64,000 bases of DNA from JAWVFM01 sp963823245 (GTDB lineage: Bacteria > Actinomycetota > Thermoleophilia > Solirubrobacterales > 70-9): positions 124,001 to 188,000 of the forward strand of contig CAWGKQ010000010.1 in the NCBI GenBank assembly GCA_963823245.1. The letters are read 5' to 3'. Under the pieces are notes generated by a model. It saw nothing but the letters and a program-made list of their open reading frames with translations. It was not told where the DNA came from and ran no database searches. Position numbers and translations under genes: made by a program. Shown piece after piece: positions 19,638 through 30,127 of this stretch. Position 1 is the stretch's first letter. Every line of letters begins with the position of its first letter.

Positions 19638-21249
19638 CTACGCGAAGCGCTCATGTGCCTCTTCGCGGCGCGCTGATGTGCTTCGCCTGCGCTTCGAGGT
19701 GTGATGCCGCACCACGTGGCCGTGCTTCACCTGGCGCTTCGCCGGCCTGACGCCGGGGCCAGGATCTGCGGCACGTTGGGTAGACCACGTCCGTCTGAGC
19801 GCGCGGGTCCAGGAGCAGCGAGCGCGCGCCGGAGACCTCGCCGGGCGTGAACTGCGCCTGCGCGACCACCGGGCCGGCCGGTCCGCCGGCGCCCGCGACG
19901 TTCGTCGGGCTGAACGGGAGCTCGTTCCCGGTGTCGTCGATCAGGTTGATGCTCGTGGAACTGGAACCCGGAACCGCTGGTCGAGGACGATGCTGACGAC
20001 GCCGTTCGAGTTGTTGAACGTCGTCGAGAACGCCTCGGGCCGGTCGTGAACCCGTTCGCGAACACGCCCGCGTTGCCGCCCATGGGCACCCAGCCTCGGG
20101 ATTGGTCAGCGCCGAGTCGACGTGCCTCCACCACGCCCGCGAAGACTCTGCCCCAGACCAAGTACTCGTTTGGTCTGGCCGTTGCGGGAGCACAGATCCG
20201 CCCGTTCAGGGGAACTCCACGGTGTTGCCGTTGACGATCGTCTCTCCGCCAATGTTGATGCAGAGGGACCGTTGTCGTCCGAGCCGCCGACGAGGAAATC
20301 GCGCAGCCGGCTTCCGCTGCGAACGTGATCGTCGTGTCGAACGTGAAATCGACGTACGAGGCGTCCGCCAGGTGACCGCGATCAGGTCCGGATTGTTCGT
20401 GAACCCGCCCGTGCCCGGCGCCGTCGCCGTCATTCGCGTCGGGTTGATGTCCTGACCCGGTCCGCTCGAGTCGTGCGGTAACGCACAGCGGGCGCACCGA
20501 CGCCTGCACGATCGGGATGCCCGCGACCGGCTGGAGCGTGTCGCGAACGTCACGACTGATGACGTTGCCCGAGAACGTGATCCGGCGTGAACCGATACCG
20601 CTGGCCTCGACCGCGTCCCGTCCTGGCGCCAGGCCGAGAAGCAAAGCCGGATCCGCGGTAGAGGGACCGACTGCACCCACGATCTGGTCCATCGTGTAGT
20701 TGATGGTGTTCGTCCCCGTGTTGATGGTGATCGCCCTCGAGATCCGGGGCGGTCGTGTGCCCACGGGTCCCGTTGTGGGTCGAGGAGCCGTTGAGCGCCA
20801 CCGAGTCCGGCAGGTTGAACAGGCCGTTCGCGGCGTTCACGACCGCGCAGTTGCGGTTCGGGCCACCGCGCCATCCAGTCGAACCGTACGTGCGCTGCTG
20901 CGGGTCGATGAACGACGACGACCAGGTCACGTTCGCGCATGACCCGTTCGCATCCCGGGTCGCGCTGTCGGCCTGGACCTCGTTCTGGCGGTAGTTGCCG
21001 ACGAAGAAGCTGCTCGCGTTCGGCGTGCTCCCGATCTGCTTGTCGAAGCAGACCTGGATCGTCGTCACGCCGGTCGTCGTATTCAACCGCGTGATCTGCG
21101 CCGAGCGCAAATCCGGCCTCAGCGTCGTCGTGGCCGGATTGGCTCCGGCCATCGCCGCCGTTGGCCGAGCCCGCTGCCAAGAGCGGGACCGCGACCGCCG
21201 CGAAGGCGATCAGCACCCTAAATCGGGCGCGCCTTATTGCTGCTTGCAT
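19638..21249 (-). pseudogene. secreted beta-rich protein, paralogue A, multiply frameshifted
   Basis: Starts at ATG 21249 with a good site (GGAAGGGG) and a signal peptide (IRRARFRVLIAFAAVAVPLL, AAGSA). The mature part can be followed across many frame changes: NPATTTLRPDLRSAQITRLN, TTIQVCFDKQIGSTPNASSF, FVGNYRQNEVQADSATRDAN, LPDSVALNGSS, YTMDQIVGAVG, GNAGVFANGFTTGP. It ends in a basic tail (VKHGHVVRHHTSKR). No known domain is recognised; the repeated strand pattern suggests Ig-like or SwmB-type modules. Frame changes occur every 100-200 bp, far more often than in flanking genes, so decay is likely. It is the tandem paralogue of the gene at 21480-23075. Confidence 0.65.
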
Positions 21250-21335
21250 CTGGGGAATCCCCTTCCTATCGTGCGAGCCCGCCCGGCGATCCCGGTTTGC
21301 GCTCGCTATTTGGCGGACTTATAACACGAATCGGG
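21250..21335 (-). repeat. duplicated 5' flank, copy A (ribosome-binding site and -10 box)
   Basis: The region upstream of paralogue A is nearly identical to 23076-23163 upstream of paralogue B. It holds GGAAGGGG before the ATG and a TTATAA box (21319-21324). The duplication thus copied regulatory as well as coding DNA. Confidence 0.75.
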
Positions 21336-21376
21336 GCCCGAAAACGAGTAATTTCGGGTGCGTCGCAACGGGCGGC

Positions 21377-21418
21377 GAAAAACACGACCGCCGCGATCCG
21401 AGGACCGCGGCGGTCGTG
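21377..21418 (-). terminator. Rho-independent terminator, copy B
   Basis: Thirteen-bp stem CACGACCGCCGCG / CGCGGCGGTCGTG (21383-21418), followed in the minus direction by TTTTT. It terminates paralogue B. A second GC hairpin (GGTGGCCGCC / GGCGGCGACCACC) lies at about 21436-21463. Confidence 0.8.
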
Positions 21419-21479
21419 CTTACGGCTTTGCCTTAGGTGGCCGCCGCCGAGGCGGCGACCACCCTTGGCTTGGCTCGTC

Positions 21480-23075
21480 CTACGCGATGCGCTTGATGTG
21501 CCTCATGGCGGAGCGCTTCATGTGCTTCCCCGCGCGCTTCGAGGTGTGGTGCCAGACCACGTGCCCGTGCTTGACCTGGCGCTTCGGCGTACCCGACGCC
21601 GGCGCCAGATCCTGGGCACGTTGCGGAGCCGACATCGGTCGTGAACGCGCCAGTCGAGGAGCAGCGACCGCGCGCCGGAGACCTCGCCGGCGTGAACTGC
21701 GCCTGCGACGATCGCGGACCGGCCGGCCCGCCGGCACCCGCGACGCTCGTCGGGGTGAACGGGAGCTCGTTCCCGGTGTCGTCGACCAGGTTGAGTCGTT
21801 GACAGGGGAACGCCCCGAACCGCTGGTCGAGCACGGTGCTGACGACGCCGTTCGAGTTGTTGAACGTCGTCGAGAACGCCTCCGGGGCGGTCGTGAACCC
21901 GTTCGCGAACGCGCCCGCGTTGCCGCCCATCGGCAACCCCTCCGGGTTGGTGTTGCCCGATCGTTGTTCTGCTCTCCACGACACCCCCCAAGACTCGGCC
22001 CCAGACCCAGTACTCGTTGACGGTCTGGCAGCAGCGGCCGGGAGGGTCACCTCTCACCGTGTTCCTGTTGACGATCGTCCACGCGGTACAGAAATTGATG
22101 AGATTCGGGGACGCCGCGTCCGAGCCAGCCGACGGCGAAATCGCCGCCGGTGGATCGGCGTGGATCGTCGTGTCGAACGTGAAATCGGCCGTCGTGCCGT
22201 CATCGGAGACCGTGACCGCGGTCAGGTCCGGGTTGTCCGAGAACCCGCCCGTGCCCGGGGCCGTCGCCGTCATCGTCGTCCAGTTGACGCTCAGCGGCGA
22301 CGCGTCGCGTCGGCTGACAACGCAGGTCGGCTCGATCGAGGCCTGGACGACCGGGATGCCGGCGGCTCGGCTGCAGCTGCGGCCCGAACGTGACGCTGAT
22401 GACGTTGCCCGAGAACGAGACGTCCGGGGTGAACACGCCGGGTCGTCCTCGAACGACTGCGTGCCGTCCTGGCGCGTAACCGAGAAGCACCCGGGGCCGA
22501 CGTGCCGCCGACGATCTGGTCCATCGTGTAGTTGACCGTGTTCGTCGCCGTGTTGATCGTCACCCCCTCGAGATCCGGGGCCGTCGAGTGGCCGCGGGTC
22601 CCGTTGTGGCTGTTCGATCCGTTGAGCGCCACCGAGTCCGGCAGGTTGGCGTCGCCGTTCGCCGCGTTCACGACCGCGGACGTGCCGGTGGCGAATCGAG
22701 CCGTCAGCGAACACGTAGGTGCGCTGCTGCGGGTCGATGAACGTCGACGACCAGACCACGTTGGCGCAGGTCCCGTTCGCATCGCGGGTCGCGCTGTCGG
22801 CCGGGATCTCGTTCTGTCGGTAGTTGCCGACGAAGAACTCGCTCGCGTTCGGCGTGCTCCCGATCTGCTTGTCGAAGCAGACCTGGATCGTCGTCGCCCC
22901 GGTGCTCGTTGAAACCGGTGATCTGCGCCGAGCGCAGGTCCGGCCGAAGCGTCGTCGTGGCCGGATTGGCTCCGCCCATCGCCGCCTGGGCCGAGCCCGC
23001 TGCCAAGAGCGGGACCGCGACCGCCGCGAAGGCGATCAGCACTCTAAATCGAGTGCGCCTTATTGCTGCTTGCAT
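21480..23075 (-). pseudogene. secreted beta-rich protein, paralogue B, multiply frameshifted
   Basis: Signal peptide RRTRFRVLIAFAAVAVPLLA, AGSAQAAMGGANPATTTLRP, then the same module order as paralogue A: TTIQVCFDKQIGSTPNA, ADSATRDANGTCANVVWSST, FIDPQQRTYVFADGS, LPDSVALNGSNSHNGTRGHS, NTVNYTMDQIVGG, LPMGGNAGAFANGFTTAPEA, and a basic tail VVWHHTSKRAGKHMKRSAMR. At least six frame switches break it. Function unknown; secretion is inferred from the signal peptide. Both ends (5' flank and hairpin) are shared with paralogue A. Confidence 0.65.
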
Positions 23076-23163
23076 CTGGGGAATCCCCTTCCTATCGTGC
23101 GAGCCCGCCCGGGGATCCCGGATTGCACTCGCGGTTTGGCGGACTTATAACACGAATCGGGGT
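23076..23163 (-). repeat. duplicated 5' flank, copy B
   Basis: Counterpart of 21250-21335 with TTATAA at 23145-23150 and the same GGAAGGGG site. From 23164 to 23364 no gene is seen. Confidence 0.75.
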
Positions 23164-23364
23164 CTGAAACACGAAAACCTGTCCCCGGGCTCGTCGCCGC
23201 AAGCGAGGGATTCTCGCGCGAAGGCGCGTCCTCCGCTCTCCCTGATCAAGGCTGCAACTAACTGGCTCCCTGATTATGCGGCGGGAACGCCCTGCGGCTC
23301 CCGCCAGCCCGCTGGAGGGCGTTTATAGCACATACGTTCGTCCCGGGGCGGCCCCGCAGGGAGC

Positions 23365-25094
23365 TCAGCCCTTCGGGACGAGCGTGATCTTCTGCGTCGC
23401 CGTCGCCTTGCCGCCGGCGCCGGTGAGCTTCAGGGTGAGCTTGCAGGGGGTCGGCCCGAGCTTCTTGAGGAGCTTCTGATTCGACTTGCTCAGCTTCACC
23501 TTCACGCTCTTCTTGCCCTTCGCCGGAAGGCTGGCCGAGAACGAGGCGAACTTGACCTTCTTCTTCTTCGCCACGGCCTTCTGCGAGACGATGCTGCCCT
23601 TGGCCTGCACCGTGAACGGGTTCTTGTTGACGAGCTTGAGCTTGCCCTTGCCGCCCTGTGATCGTGAGCTTCTTCCGGCCGCGCTGACCTTCGGGTTCTT
23701 CGGGTTGAGGGTCGCCGGCGGGACCGCCGCACATCGCCTTGCTCGGCTTCGGAGCGGCGCCGAAACCCTGGTAGCGGGCGACGAGGCCGTCGACGGTGGC
23801 GCCCTGGAGGCTGAGGTCGTCGCCCGCGACGAGGATGCGCCCGAGGAGTCGATCGCGAGCCCGCGTCCCTCCGCACCGTCGCCAGTGAATGGGCCCCTCG
23901 TAGCGAACGCCTCGGCGCCGTTGGTCTGCAGGCCCCAGACGGCGATCTCGGCCAGGCCGGAGTCCTGGAAGCGCCCTGCGCCGATGACGCGGTCGCCGCC
24001 GCCGATGCCGACGCCCTCCGCGCCGACCGGGTCCCCGATCGAGTTGAGGTTGGCCGACGGGCGCGTGACCACGCCGCCGGTGCCGAAGCCCGATTGCGGC
24101 TTGCCGGCGCAGGTGAGTCGCACGAAGAGAGCCTGCCGCTGGACGTCCTGGGTGTCGAGGCCGGCGAGGGCGATGCCTCCCGCCGGGTCGAGGTGGCGCC
24201 GTTGAGCGAGGCGTTGGCGCGCTACGGGATGGAAGTCCCAGTAGACGCCGGGCGTGTTCGTTCCTGCCAGCGTCGACGCACCACCGAAGCTCGTGTCGAG
24301 CGCGCCCTTCGAGGTCAGGCGCGCCGCGAACCCGTTCACGACCTGCTTCGCCGCCGGGCCGACCGAGGCGGAGAGCGGATTTTCGAATCCTGCTGCACCG
24401 CGACAGCCTTCGCGCTCGAGTCCGCGCCGAGGTCGATGACGGCTCCCCGCCGGAGCCAAAGCTCTTGTCGAGTTGCCCTTCGAGTCGAGGCGGATGACCG
24501 CGATCCGCCGGAAGCCGTCGGCGCCGGAGCGAACGTCACCGGCGGCGACGACCGTGTCACCGGGCCCGAGGCCGACTCCGAAGGCCCGGCCGCTCGGGAA
24601 CGTGCTGACGACGCCGGCCGACCCGAAGCCCTTGTCGAGGCTCCCCTTGTCGGTGAGTCGCGCCACGAGCATTCCCCGGTGGCGCAGAAGTTGGTTGGTT
24701 GCGAGCAGTTGTCGCCGGCGACGACGATGCCGCCATCGCCCTGGATCGCGACACCGTTGAGCTCCCCCGCCCCCTACGGTCGCGACTCCGTTCTTTCCAA
24801 AGCTCTTGTCCAGTTTGCCCTTCGAGTCGAGCTTGACGGCGAGGGCGTTGGCGCCCGAGCTCCCGACGGCGATCGAGCTGCTATCCGGCTCGGCCGCGAC
24901 GGCGTTGACGGAGGTGCCGGCCGCGAGCCGGGCGAACCCGCCCGAGCCGAAGCCCGAGTCGAGGTCGCCGGCGGCGGCGAAGGCGCTGAGCGCTGCCGCG
25001 AGGGCGGCGCGGGTACAAGCGCGACCGGAAGCAGAGCGGCCGTCGCCGCGAAAGAAGAGATCCCGCTCCTCGCCCCCATGAGTCGCGGGAGCAT
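23365..25094 (-). CDS. secreted delta-60-repeat protein, frameshifted
   Basis: Begins with a signal-like segment (GISSFAATAALLPVALVPAP). Delta-60 repeats follow (LDSGFGSGGFARLAAGTSV, LDKSFGKNGVATVGGGGEL, MLVARLTDKGSLDKGFGSAG, LTSKGALDTSFGG), then GLAEIAVWGLQTNGAEAFAT and GRGLAIDSSG. The C-terminus is a basic all-beta domain (GKLKLVNKNPFTVQAKGSIV through KKVKFASFSASLPAKGKK to KATATQKITLVPKG). Such proteins are predicted extracellular beta-propellers of unknown role. At least four frame changes lie between 23690 and 24950. It lies 23 bp downstream of its paralogue at 25118-27417 and probably shares its transcript. Confidence 0.72.
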
Positions 25095-25117
25095 ATCGCT
25101 ACGCGCTGGGATCGGTG

Positions 25118-27417
25118 TCACCCCGACTCGACTATCACGAGCTTCCGCCGGTCTTCGTTGCCGTTCTTGTTCGACACCCGCGCCTCGACCTTGAGGCGCC
25201 CGGCGCGACCCAGCTCGTCGGTGGCCTGCGAGTCGAGCGCGAGCCGCGCCAGCTTCGCGCTGTTGGCGGGACTCGAGTAGTCGGCCTTGGCGACCCTGGT
25301 CTTGTCGCGAAGAGCTTCAGCTTGCCCTCGCACTGATGGGGGCCGAGGCAACCGAGCCAGACGCGGGCGTCACCGGCCGGCGTCGAGAATGCCCTGGCGG
25401 CGTCGAGGCTCGCGTTCGGCTTCCCGAGCCTTGGCGTCGGATCCGAGCAGGCGGCCGGTCACCGTCTTGCCCTGGCCGGAGTCGTTCGTGACCTTGATGT
25501 CCACCCCGAGCTTGCCGCGCCTCGCGTGCCTGAGGCGGCGGGTGCCATCGTCGGTGAGGGCGGCGCCGAGGAGGGCGCCGTCGTTTCGCCCGAGGCTGTA
25601 GCTCTTGCGCTTCGCGAGGACCGTGCCGTCCTTGGCGGCGCGCACGACGATCTTCCCGGAGCAGCCCTGGCCGCCGAGGCAGCCGACGTAGACCTTCGCG
25701 GCGGCGCCGGAGCCGTTGAGGAACACATCGCCGGCGAGGACCCGGGCCTTCGACTTCGACGGGGGCGGGCCGGTCGTCGTGAAGGTTCGATCTCCGCCCT
25801 GCGTCGTTCCGGTCGCGTTGCCGGCGACCAGGCGGTAGTGGTAGGTGGCGCCCGAGTCGAGGCCGGTGAGGGCGCCGTCACCGGGACGGCGGCAGATCCG
25901 GACCCGGCGTCCGCCGAGCCCGTGCTCTGGCCGTAGTCGGTCGTCTTCCCGTACTCGAAGTGGTAGGTCGCGTCCTGGCCGTTCGGGTTGACGGTGCCGG
26001 ACACCGTGGCGCTCGAGCCCGTGACGTCGCTCGCATCGCCGGTCGTGACCGTGGGGGCCTTCGGGGTCGGGCCCCCGCTGCCGCAGACGTTGGTCGCGGC
26101 CGGAGGCGCCCCGAAGCCCACGTAGCGGGCGACGAGGCCGTTAACCGGGTTGTCGTTGAGATTGAGGTCGTCGCCGGCGACCAGCGCGCGGCCGGAGGAG
26201 TCGATGGCGAGTCCGCGCCCTTCGGCGCCGGGGGCTGCGTGGTCGTGAAAGCGCTGGCGCCGTTGGTCTGCAGGCCCCACACGCCCAACTCCGCCAGCCC
26301 CGAGTCCTGGAAGCGCCCGGCGCCGATGATCCGGTCGCCGCCGCTGATGCCGACGGCGTTCGCGCCCACCGGCGGGCCCTGGCCGGCGCTTCCCGAGGGC
26401 ACCGTGGCGACACCGCCGTTGCCGAAGCCCGACTGCGGCTGCCCACCGCAGCCGAGGCGGACGAAGAGCGCCTGGCGCTGCAGGTCCTGGGTGTCCCACC
26501 CGCCCGCCGCGATTCCGCCGGCTGGGGTCGAGGACCGCGTCGTTGAAGACGGAGTTGGCGCCGCTCACGGGATGGAAGTACCAGTAGACGCCCGGGGGTG
26601 TTGGCGCCAGGCGGCGTCGAGATGCCGCCGAACGTCGAGTCGAACGTGCCGTCGCTGTTGAGCCGCGCGACGAAGCCGTTCACGACCTGATGCGCGCCCG
26701 GGGCCCGATGAGCCCCCGATCAAGACCTTGCCGTTCGGCTGCACCTCGATGCCCTTCGCCGTGGAATCCTCGCCGAGGTCGGCGTGGGCGATTCCGCCGG
26801 AGCCGAAGCTCGAGTCGAGGCTGCCGTTGGAGTTGAGCCGGACCACGACCATGTGCGGGAAGCCGCCCGACGGCTGGTCGCCGCCGATGACGATCTGCCC
26901 GCCCGGCGCGATGGCGACGCTGCGGCCGTGCATCTCGAACGCGGCCGGGAGGTCGATGATGCTCTCGGCGCCGCCCGACCCGAAGCTCGAGTCGAGGCTG
27001 CCGTCAGCGTTGAGGCGCGCCACGAGGAGGCCGCCGCTCGAGCAGACCGACCCGAACCCCGAGCAGTTGTCGCCGGCGAGGACGATCTTGCCGTCGGGCT
27101 GGATCGCGACCGCGCGCGCGACGCCGCCCGCGACGGCGGTGGCGATGCCGCCGGTGCCGAAGCCGCCGGCGAGCTGGCCGCCGGAGGTGAGCTTGGCCGC
27201 GATCATGTTCCCGCCGGCGATGCCGGCCGCGATCGCGCTCCCGTCGGAGATGGCGGCGATGCCGTTGAGCTCGGTGCCCGCGGCGAGCTGGGCGACGCCG
27301 CCCGGAGCCGAAGCTCGAATCGAGCTCGCCGGCGGCGAAGGCGCCGGTCGGCGCCGCGGCTGCAACGAACGCCACCGCGGCGATGGCCATGACGATGACG
27401 ATCCTTCGGCCCTGCAC
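25118..27417 (-). CDS. secreted delta-60-repeat protein with Fn3-like domain, frameshifted
   Basis: Starts at GTG 27417, 7 nt after TAGCCT: signal peptide VQGRRIVIVMAIAAVAFVAA ending at FAAGELDSSFGSG. Delta-60 repeats: AVAIQPDGKIVLAGDNCSG, LVARLNADGSLDSSFGSGG, VVRLNSNGSLDSSFGSGGIA, FVARLNSDGTFDSTFGG. After GRALVAGDDLNLNDNPVNGL comes an Fn3-like module (TVSGTVNPNGQDATYHFEYG, GATYHYRLVAGNATG) and a C-terminal beta domain (AKVYVGCLGGQGCSGKIVVR; EARVSNKNGNEDRRKLVIVE). Four or more single-base shifts break it. The architecture suggests a cell-surface or secreted propeller; ligand unknown. Confidence 0.75.
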
Positions 27418-27424
27418 CGCGGCG

Positions 27425-27430
27425 AGGCTA
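27425..27430 (-). promoter_or_regulatory. -10-like hexamer TAGCCT for the delta-60 gene
   Basis: Ends 7 nt before GTG 27417; no Shine-Dalgarno visible. Confidence 0.4.
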
Positions 27431-27436
27431 GCACCG

Positions 27437-27580
27437 CTACGCCTCGTAGCCCACGAAGTTGATGGTCCCGCCGGGCGCCAGACGGACGTCGATCCGCTCG
27501 GCCTCCGCGGGGAGGTGAACATCGTGGTAGATCACGTCGCCGGGCTCGGCCGCGACAGGCAGCTCGGCGGCCCCCGTCAT
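27437..27580 (-). CDS. 47-residue ORF overlapping the methyltransferase stop
   Basis: Starts ATG 27580 overlapping the preceding TGA (ATGA). Its product (AAEPGDVIYHDVHLPAEAER, IDVRLAPGGTINFVGYEA) has the beta-strand pattern of a domain end. It is either a small coupled gene or, more likely, the true C-terminus of the methyltransferase-like protein displaced by an indel. Confidence 0.4.
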   Translation of the reverse strand: MTGAAELPVAAEPGDVIYHDVHLPAEAERIDVRLAPGGTINFVGYEA

Positions 27581-28602
27581 GCGCCGGCGTCGACGATGAC
27601 CGAGCCCTCCGATGCGGCGAGCGCGACCCCGAGGACGAGCCGGCCGGTGGCGGCTGGAAGCTCGATCCGAAGCTGCGCGAACGGGGTCGGCAGCACCAGC
27701 GCGTAGTCGGTCCAGGCGACCCCCTCGCTCCGCGTCGTCTCCATCGTCCAGGGCCGGACGAACGCGGGCCGGTGTTCGTGCGGACGCGGCGTGAGGATGA
27801 GATCGAGCCAGGCGCGCGAGAAGGCCGGCGCGAGGTCGGGCCGCTCGCGCTCGAGGACGCGCGCCAGCGCGAGCTCGTCCTGGCGCACGAATCGATCGCC
27901 GAACAGCAGGGGGTCGTAGCTCGAGGCGATCACGTGAGCGCCGAGGTCATCGAACGCCAGCTCGAAGTCGTGGTAGCTCACGCCGCGCCCCCAGCGGACG
28001 AGCGCCTCGGCTTCGCGGCCCTCGCGCACCGCCTGCCTCCATCGCCTCACGGAAGTCCGGGCGCTCGGAGCGCCGCCAGTAGCGGCGAGCGAGCTCGTCG
28101 TCGAGCATCGTGAAGAACGGGAGCCGCGTCGTGTGGTGGTCAAGGGGGAAGAGCCGGTTCGGCGTCTCGCAGACGACGATCACGCCGTCGGGCGCGGTCG
28201 CCTCGCGGGCGAGGGACAGGACCTCGAGGCGCTCGTCGAGCGTCAGGTGCTCGAGCACCGCGTAGAGCAGGAAGACGTCGATCTCGCCGGTTCGCGCGGC
28301 GACGGCGGCGACGATCTCGCCCGCGGGGTGGTGGTGCAGCTCGACGTTCGTGGCGCCGCACTCGGAGACGAAACGCCTGCCGTCGGCGATGTCCTCGGCC
28401 TCGATGTCCACCCCGACCACTCGCTCGGCACGCTCCGCGAACGCGCAGCTCACCGCGCCGTGACCGCAGCCGTACTCGAGAACGTCGCGCCGGTCAGCGG
28501 GAAGGTCTGCTCGACCCAGGGGACGAGGAAGTCGCGCGCGCGGCGCAGCCGGCTGATCGCGCTGTTCGGATCGTCGCCCCAGAACGGGTCGTCCGCGGTC
28601 AA
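27577..28602 (-). CDS. class I SAM-dependent methyltransferase, frameshifted
   Basis: Starts at TTG 28602 (LTADDPFWGDDPNSAISRLR). After a missing base near 28495 the SAM motif reads VLEYGCGHGAVSCAFAERAE, followed by VVGVDIEAEDIADGRRFVSE and IDVFLLYAVLEHLTLDERLE, VIVVCETPNRLFPLDHHTTR. A second shift near 28035 leads into a C-terminal domain (WGRGVSYHDFELAFDDLGAH, TDYALVLPTPFAQLRIELP). About 340 residues. The substrate is unknown; proximity to glycosyltransferases suggests glycan or lipid methylation. It diverges from the membrane glycosyltransferase-like gene, the two starts only 21 bp apart. Confidence 0.78.
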
Positions 28603-28608
28603 GCCGGG

Positions 28609-28615
28609 TAGCGTA
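28609..28615. promoter_or_regulatory. overlapping divergent -10 boxes (TAGCGTA)
   Basis: Read rightwards TAGCGT ends 9 nt before TTG 28624; read leftwards TACGCT ends 7 nt before TTG 28602. One 7-bp stretch may serve as -10 for both leaderless divergent genes. Confidence 0.45.
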
Positions 28616-28623
28616 GGCGCCGC

Positions 28624-30127
28624 TTGAACCGGCTGCTGAGAGGCGTCGATCGGACGGGAGCGATCGTCGCCGGGGTCTTCGTCGCGGGGGCGCTCGTTCG
28701 CCTCGTCTTCATGGTCGGCTACGAGCCCGCCTTCCTGGGCATCCCGGACTCGGGCTCCTACATCGACTCGGCCCACAACGGACTGTTCGCCGACCTCTAC
28801 CACCCGGCCGGCTACCCGCTCTTCGTCCGCGTCCTCCACGAGCTCTACCCGCATCTCGGGCTGCTGACCTTCGTCCAGCACGTCCTCGGGCTCGCGACCG
28901 CCGCGCTCTGGTACGCGACGGTGCGGAAGATCACCGGCGGTCGGCTGCTCGGCCTCATCCCGGCGGCGGTGGTGCTCTTCGACGGCTTCGGCATCTGGGT
29001 CGAGCACGCTCCGCTCAGTGACCCGCTGTTCGGGTTCCTGGTCGCGGCCGCGGTGTACGGGGCGGTGCGGGCAGCCCGCGGGCCGTGGTGGGCGCTGGCG
29101 CTGGTGGCGGCTGCGATCGTCGCGGCGGGGACGGTGCGGCCTGTTGGCTTCGCCCTCGCCCTCCCGATCGCCGTCTGGCTCGTGTTCGCGCAGGGCGGCG
29201 AGGGGGGGCGGCGCTTCGTGCCGGCAGCCGCGATCTTCGCGGCTGTCATCGCCGGCGCATTCGGGTACGCGCTCATCCAGGGCTCGCAGACCGGCGTCAC
29301 GCAGCTCACCGTCAGCTGGGGACGGCTCGTCTACGCCCGCTCCGCCCAGTTCGCGGACTGCTCCGATTTCACCCCGCCCGCGGGCACGAGGCGGCTGTGC
29401 GAGCACAGCCCGACCGGCTCGCGGGGGAGCGTCAACCAGTACCTGACCGGGGCGCCCGACAGCGCTCGCACCTCTCCGGGCGACCGGTCGATCAGCCCCG
29501 CCTGGCGGGTCTTCGGCCCGCCGCCGGCCGGCAACTCGGAGCTGGCGGCGTTCGGCCGTACCGCGATCCTGCACCAGCCATTCGACTACGTCGGCGCCGT
29601 CGCTCGTGACTTCCACTACTTCTGGGTCGACGACCACGCCCGCTTCATCGACGCGGCCGGACGTCTCGACCCGAATGTCGTCGCCGCCGTCTCCGCGTAC
29701 TACGCGGACTTCGGCCGTGGACACAGACGTTCCCGGCGTGCTGAGTTGGTACGGGCGCGAGATCGACCTCAGGGGGCCACTCGTGATCGTTCTGCTCGTC
29801 GCGTCGATCGCGGCGATCCCCTGCTGCTCCGATGCTCGCGAGCGCCGCGACGTCGCGCTGCTGGCCGCCGTCGGGTGGCTCCTGCCGCTGGCGTCGGTTG
29901 CGACCGCGGGGGCGGACCCTCGGTACCTCCTGCCCGCGTACGGGCCGCTGGTCGCCGCGAGCGCCATCGGGCTTCGGCACCTCCCGGAGCGCATTCGTGC
30001 CGCCGCGGGGGCCCACAGCGCCGTCTGGGGATTCATCGGGGCCATAGGGCCGATAAATCCCCAGACGTGGCCTGCGCGTCGCGGGCCACTCGGCGAAGGG
30101 TGGCCTCGACGTAGCGTCGGCTCGTAG
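28624..30127 (+). CDS. GT-C/PMT-like membrane glycosyltransferase, one frameshift
   Basis: About 480 residues with roughly ten hydrophobic segments (RTGAIVAGVFVAGALVRLVF; ALALVAAAIVAAGTVRPVGF; PAAAIFAAVIAGAFGYALIQ). The first external loop reads AFLGIPDSGSYID and YHPAGYPLFVRVLHELYPHL, resembling the acidic loop of PMT/ArnT-type GT-C enzymes that use polyprenyl-phosphate sugars. A one-base shift near 29716 moves to the frame DTDVPGVLSWYGREIDLRGP, PLVIVLLVASIAAIPCC and GADPRYLLPAYGPLVAASAI. The corrected frame has no stop before palindromic repeat copy 2 and formally ends at 30127, antisense to the DUF559 gene; the natural end is probably near 30020. Confidence 0.7.
30023..30066 (+). repeat. 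44-nt palindromic element, copy 2
   Basis: Arms GTCTGGGGAT / ATCCCCAGAC: relative to copy 1 both the third and the matching 42nd base changed together, a compensatory pair. Lies between convergent genes and contains the stop codon of the minus-strand DUF559 gene. Same orientation as copy 3. Confidence 0.88.

Noticed and set aside
19543..21418. Repeated CACGACCGCCGCG hairpins as a CRISPR or REP array
   Set aside because: Only two copies, each at the 3' end of a duplicated gene and with a U tract; they are terminators copied with the gene.
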